Assembly: GCF_018736045.1 (NCBI RefSeq) | Contig: NZ_CP076132.1 | Location: 858,001 to 922,000 of the forward strand | Length of the DNA stretch: 64,000 bases | From: Flammeovirga yaeyamensis | Lineage (GTDB): Bacteria; Bacteroidota; Bacteroidia; Cytophagales; Flammeovirgaceae | Direction of reading: 5' to 3' | Shown: one piece after another, positions 62,864 to 64,000 of the stretch | Layout: each line of letters opens with the position of its first letter | Position numbering within the stretch: the first letter of the stretch is position 1 | Notes under the pieces: generated by a model | Database searches by the model: none | What the model was told of the DNA's origin: nothing | Seen by the model: the letters and a program-made list of their open reading frames with translations, nothing else | Made by a program: the position numbers and the translations under genes

Positions 62864-62930
62864 TGGCGCAGATGTTAAGCGATAGCGTCATTTGTGCCTA
62901 TAAACGTTAGAGGTCTCCCGACCTTGTTTA
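62864..62930. repeat. Dispersed hairpin repeat, family A copy 2
   Basis: Nearly identical to 55075-55141 with four substitutions. Stems: GGCGCAGATG with CATTTGTGCC (two G-U pairs) and GAGGTC with GACCTT (one G-U). Confidence 0.82.
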
Positions 62931-63001
62931 CTACTGAATTTTAAATATCTGCTCCTCTTATCCACATGCTTTAGATAAAAAGATCTCTTATTATCTTTTA
63001 T

Positions 63002-63044
63002 TTGCGACTGTGTTGCATAAATGTAATATACTTTACTATCTTTG
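63002..63044 (+). promoter_or_regulatory. Promoter of the TonB receptor gene with operator-like repeat
   Basis: TTG (63013-63015), 21 bases, TATCTTTG (63037-63044). An imperfect inverted repeat TTGCGACTGTGTTGCATAA (63002-63020) covers the -33 element, with one mismatch in TGCGAC/GTTGCA. Confidence 0.65.
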
Positions 63045-63135
63045 CATGCATTCTAAAAGTTATTCATTTCATAAACAATTTCAGCTAAGCGTGAAATAAA
63101 ACTATAAACTCAGATTAAACATCAATAACATAAAT

Positions 63136-63152
63136 ATGCGACATTGTCGCAT
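63136..63152. promoter_or_regulatory. Palindrome in the TonB receptor leader
   Basis: ATGCGACA-T-TGTCGCAT is a perfect 17-base palindrome with a single central base, downstream of the promoter. It shares TGCGAC with the site at 63002-63020, so both may bind the same regulator. Confidence 0.6.
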
Positions 63153-63179
63153 TTAGCTGAACTTTAAATCATTTATTTA

Positions 63180-64000
63180 ATGCTTAATAAATATTTACCT
63201 GATAATTGTAATTTACTATACGTTGCAATAATTGGTTTTTTAGCGTTCTCCTTTAATGGTTATTCGCAAGTAAAAAATAAAATCATAGTAACTGATGAAG
63301 GTAATCAGCCTTTACAAGCGGTATCTATCTCAGTGGTAGAAGATAATACGTTAATTGGTACTACATCTATAAAAGGAGAGATATTAAATTCGTTTCGAAA
63401 GGAAACTGTTGTAATGATTCATGCCTTGGGTTTTGAAGATCTGATTGTAACTATCAAGCCCAATAAAAGTTATATATTCCATTTACACGAGAAAATTGAT
63501 GAGTTAGATGAGGTTGTTGTAACGGGAGGTTTTGTCCCAACAAAAGCAAACCAATCATTGTATAATGTAAAAAGAATTGGTGTAGACGAAGTAGAGGCGA
63601 GAGGTGCTGTAAACATGAGCGACCTTTTACAACAACAGCAAAACATAAAAGTAATTCATGATAACGTTTTAGGTAGTAGAATTATCCTTAACGGATTATC
63701 TGGCGTGAATGTCAAAATCTTAATGGATGGTTTACCGTTAGTGAGTGGAAGTGGAGATGATATCGATTTAAACCAATTGAATTTAAATGATATTGAAAGA
63801 ATCGAAGTAGTCGAAGGTCCATTGTCTGTTCAATACGGAAGTAATGCTTTAGCTGGAACAGTTAATTTGATTACGAAGAAGCCATTAATGAACGAACCTT
63901 GGAGAGGAGGAGTCAACACCTATGCAGAAACAGTAGGTAAATTTAATGTAGATGCTAGCCTAAGAAAAGGATGGGAAAATACTTCTTTATCATTAAGTGG
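63180..64000 (+). CDS. TonB-dependent receptor, cut by the window end
   Basis: The first 273 codons of an outer-membrane receptor. A signal peptide ends near GYSQ (residue 30), a short carboxypeptidase-like or beta-sandwich region follows, and the TonB-box-like segment is DELDEVVVTGGF. The plug is clear: RIILNGLSGVNVKILMDGLP, IERIEVVEGPLSVQYGSNAL and AGTVNLITKKP. The ATG at 63180 was found by translating the end of the window. The palindromic sites at the promoter suggest control by an environmental signal such as metal or heme; that is inference. The rest of the gene lies outside the window. Confidence 0.9.
   Translation, partial: MLNKYLPDNCNLLYVAIIGFLAFSFNGYSQVKNKIIVTDEGNQPLQAVSISVVEDNTLIGTTSIKGEILNSFRKETVVMIHALGFEDLIVTIKPNKSYIFHLHEKIDELDEVVVTGGFVPTKANQSLYNVKRIGVDEVEARGAVNMSDLLQQQQNIKVIHDNVLGSRIILNGLSGVNVKILMDGLPLVSGSGDDIDLNQLNLNDIERIEVVEGPLSVQYGSNALAGTVNLITKKPLMNEPWRGGVNTYAETVGKFNVDASLRKGWENTSLSLS

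Larger units (their letters stand above)
62683..63179. other. Repeat- and operator-containing gap before a TonB receptor
   Basis: About 500 bases without a gene. The left part holds GAACTAAG-like words, a hairpin GCCCATGAAT/ATTCATGGGG (near 62790-62815), and family A copy 2 (62864-62930). The right part holds a Bacteroidota promoter and two related palindromes for the receptor gene at 63180. Confidence 0.65.

Noticed and set aside
1-64000. Transposase, integrase or phage genes linked to the repeats
   Set aside because: None are seen in any frame; the repeats are short and would have to be moved by factors encoded elsewhere.

Overview
The window looks like a marine, polysaccharide-degrading member of the Bacteroidota, most likely an agar- and alginate-eating Cytophagales close to Flammeovirga. 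The genus is an inference. The evidence is low GC, SusC/SusD pairs, ECF sigma/FecR regulation, type IX secretion (T9SS) sorting domains, Bacteroidota-type promoters (TTG, 19-21 bases, TAnnTTTG), a GH86 agarase/porphyranase and a full alginate locus. I saw no rRNA, tRNA, insertion sequence, integrase or CRISPR array.

Bases 1-8050 hold housekeeping and general genes: a subtilisin-like lipoprotein, an HD phosphohydrolase, thiol peroxidase (tpx), an endonuclease III (nth) with an incomplete iron-sulfur ligand set, an ECF sigma/FecR pair, and mnmE. Bases 8049-12478 carry a compact module on the minus strand: a TPR-CHAT (caspase-like) protein, an ECF sigma factor and a small membrane protein. A tiny lipoprotein gene and a stretch resembling a structured RNA lie divergently beside it. 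Bases 12476-21510 contain a glycosyltransferase, a secreted amidohydrolase with a His-rich tail, a second amidohydrolase broken by one in-frame stop, an OprB-like porin, an AraC regulator, an acyltransferase and a zinc-peptidase-like lipoprotein. Bases 21583-31867 contain DoxX-like proteins, the GH86 enzyme, a cold-shock-domain protein, a MarR regulator with palindromic operators, an ABC transporter operon with a NEW3-type protein, and an old-yellow-enzyme/Crp pair.

Bases 32008-54629 are an alginate utilisation locus. PL17 is divergent on the left. Next come PL6, a KdgF-like cupin, an MFS transporter, an SDR reductase, PL7, KDG kinase and KDPG aldolase. SusC, SusD, a PL7 lipoprotein and a 1285-residue repeat protein with a T9SS tail follow. 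A FadR/GntR regulator closes the locus on the opposite strand. Together the products would take alginate from polymer through unsaturated uronate, DEH, KDG and KDPG to pyruvate and glyceraldehyde-3-phosphate. A TTGGTCAACCAA palindrome, read in the direction of transcription, lies before PL17, PL6 and SusC, with a variant upstream of the regulator. This defines a likely local regulon.

Bases 54630-64000 hold a TPR-AAA+ ATPase with a TPR membrane partner, a TonB-dependent receptor, a methyltransferase-like protein, a quinone-oxidoreductase-like MDR enzyme and the start of a second TonB-dependent receptor cut by the window end. The gaps here carry short dispersed hairpin repeats in at least two families, whose copies differ mostly at positions that keep base pairing.
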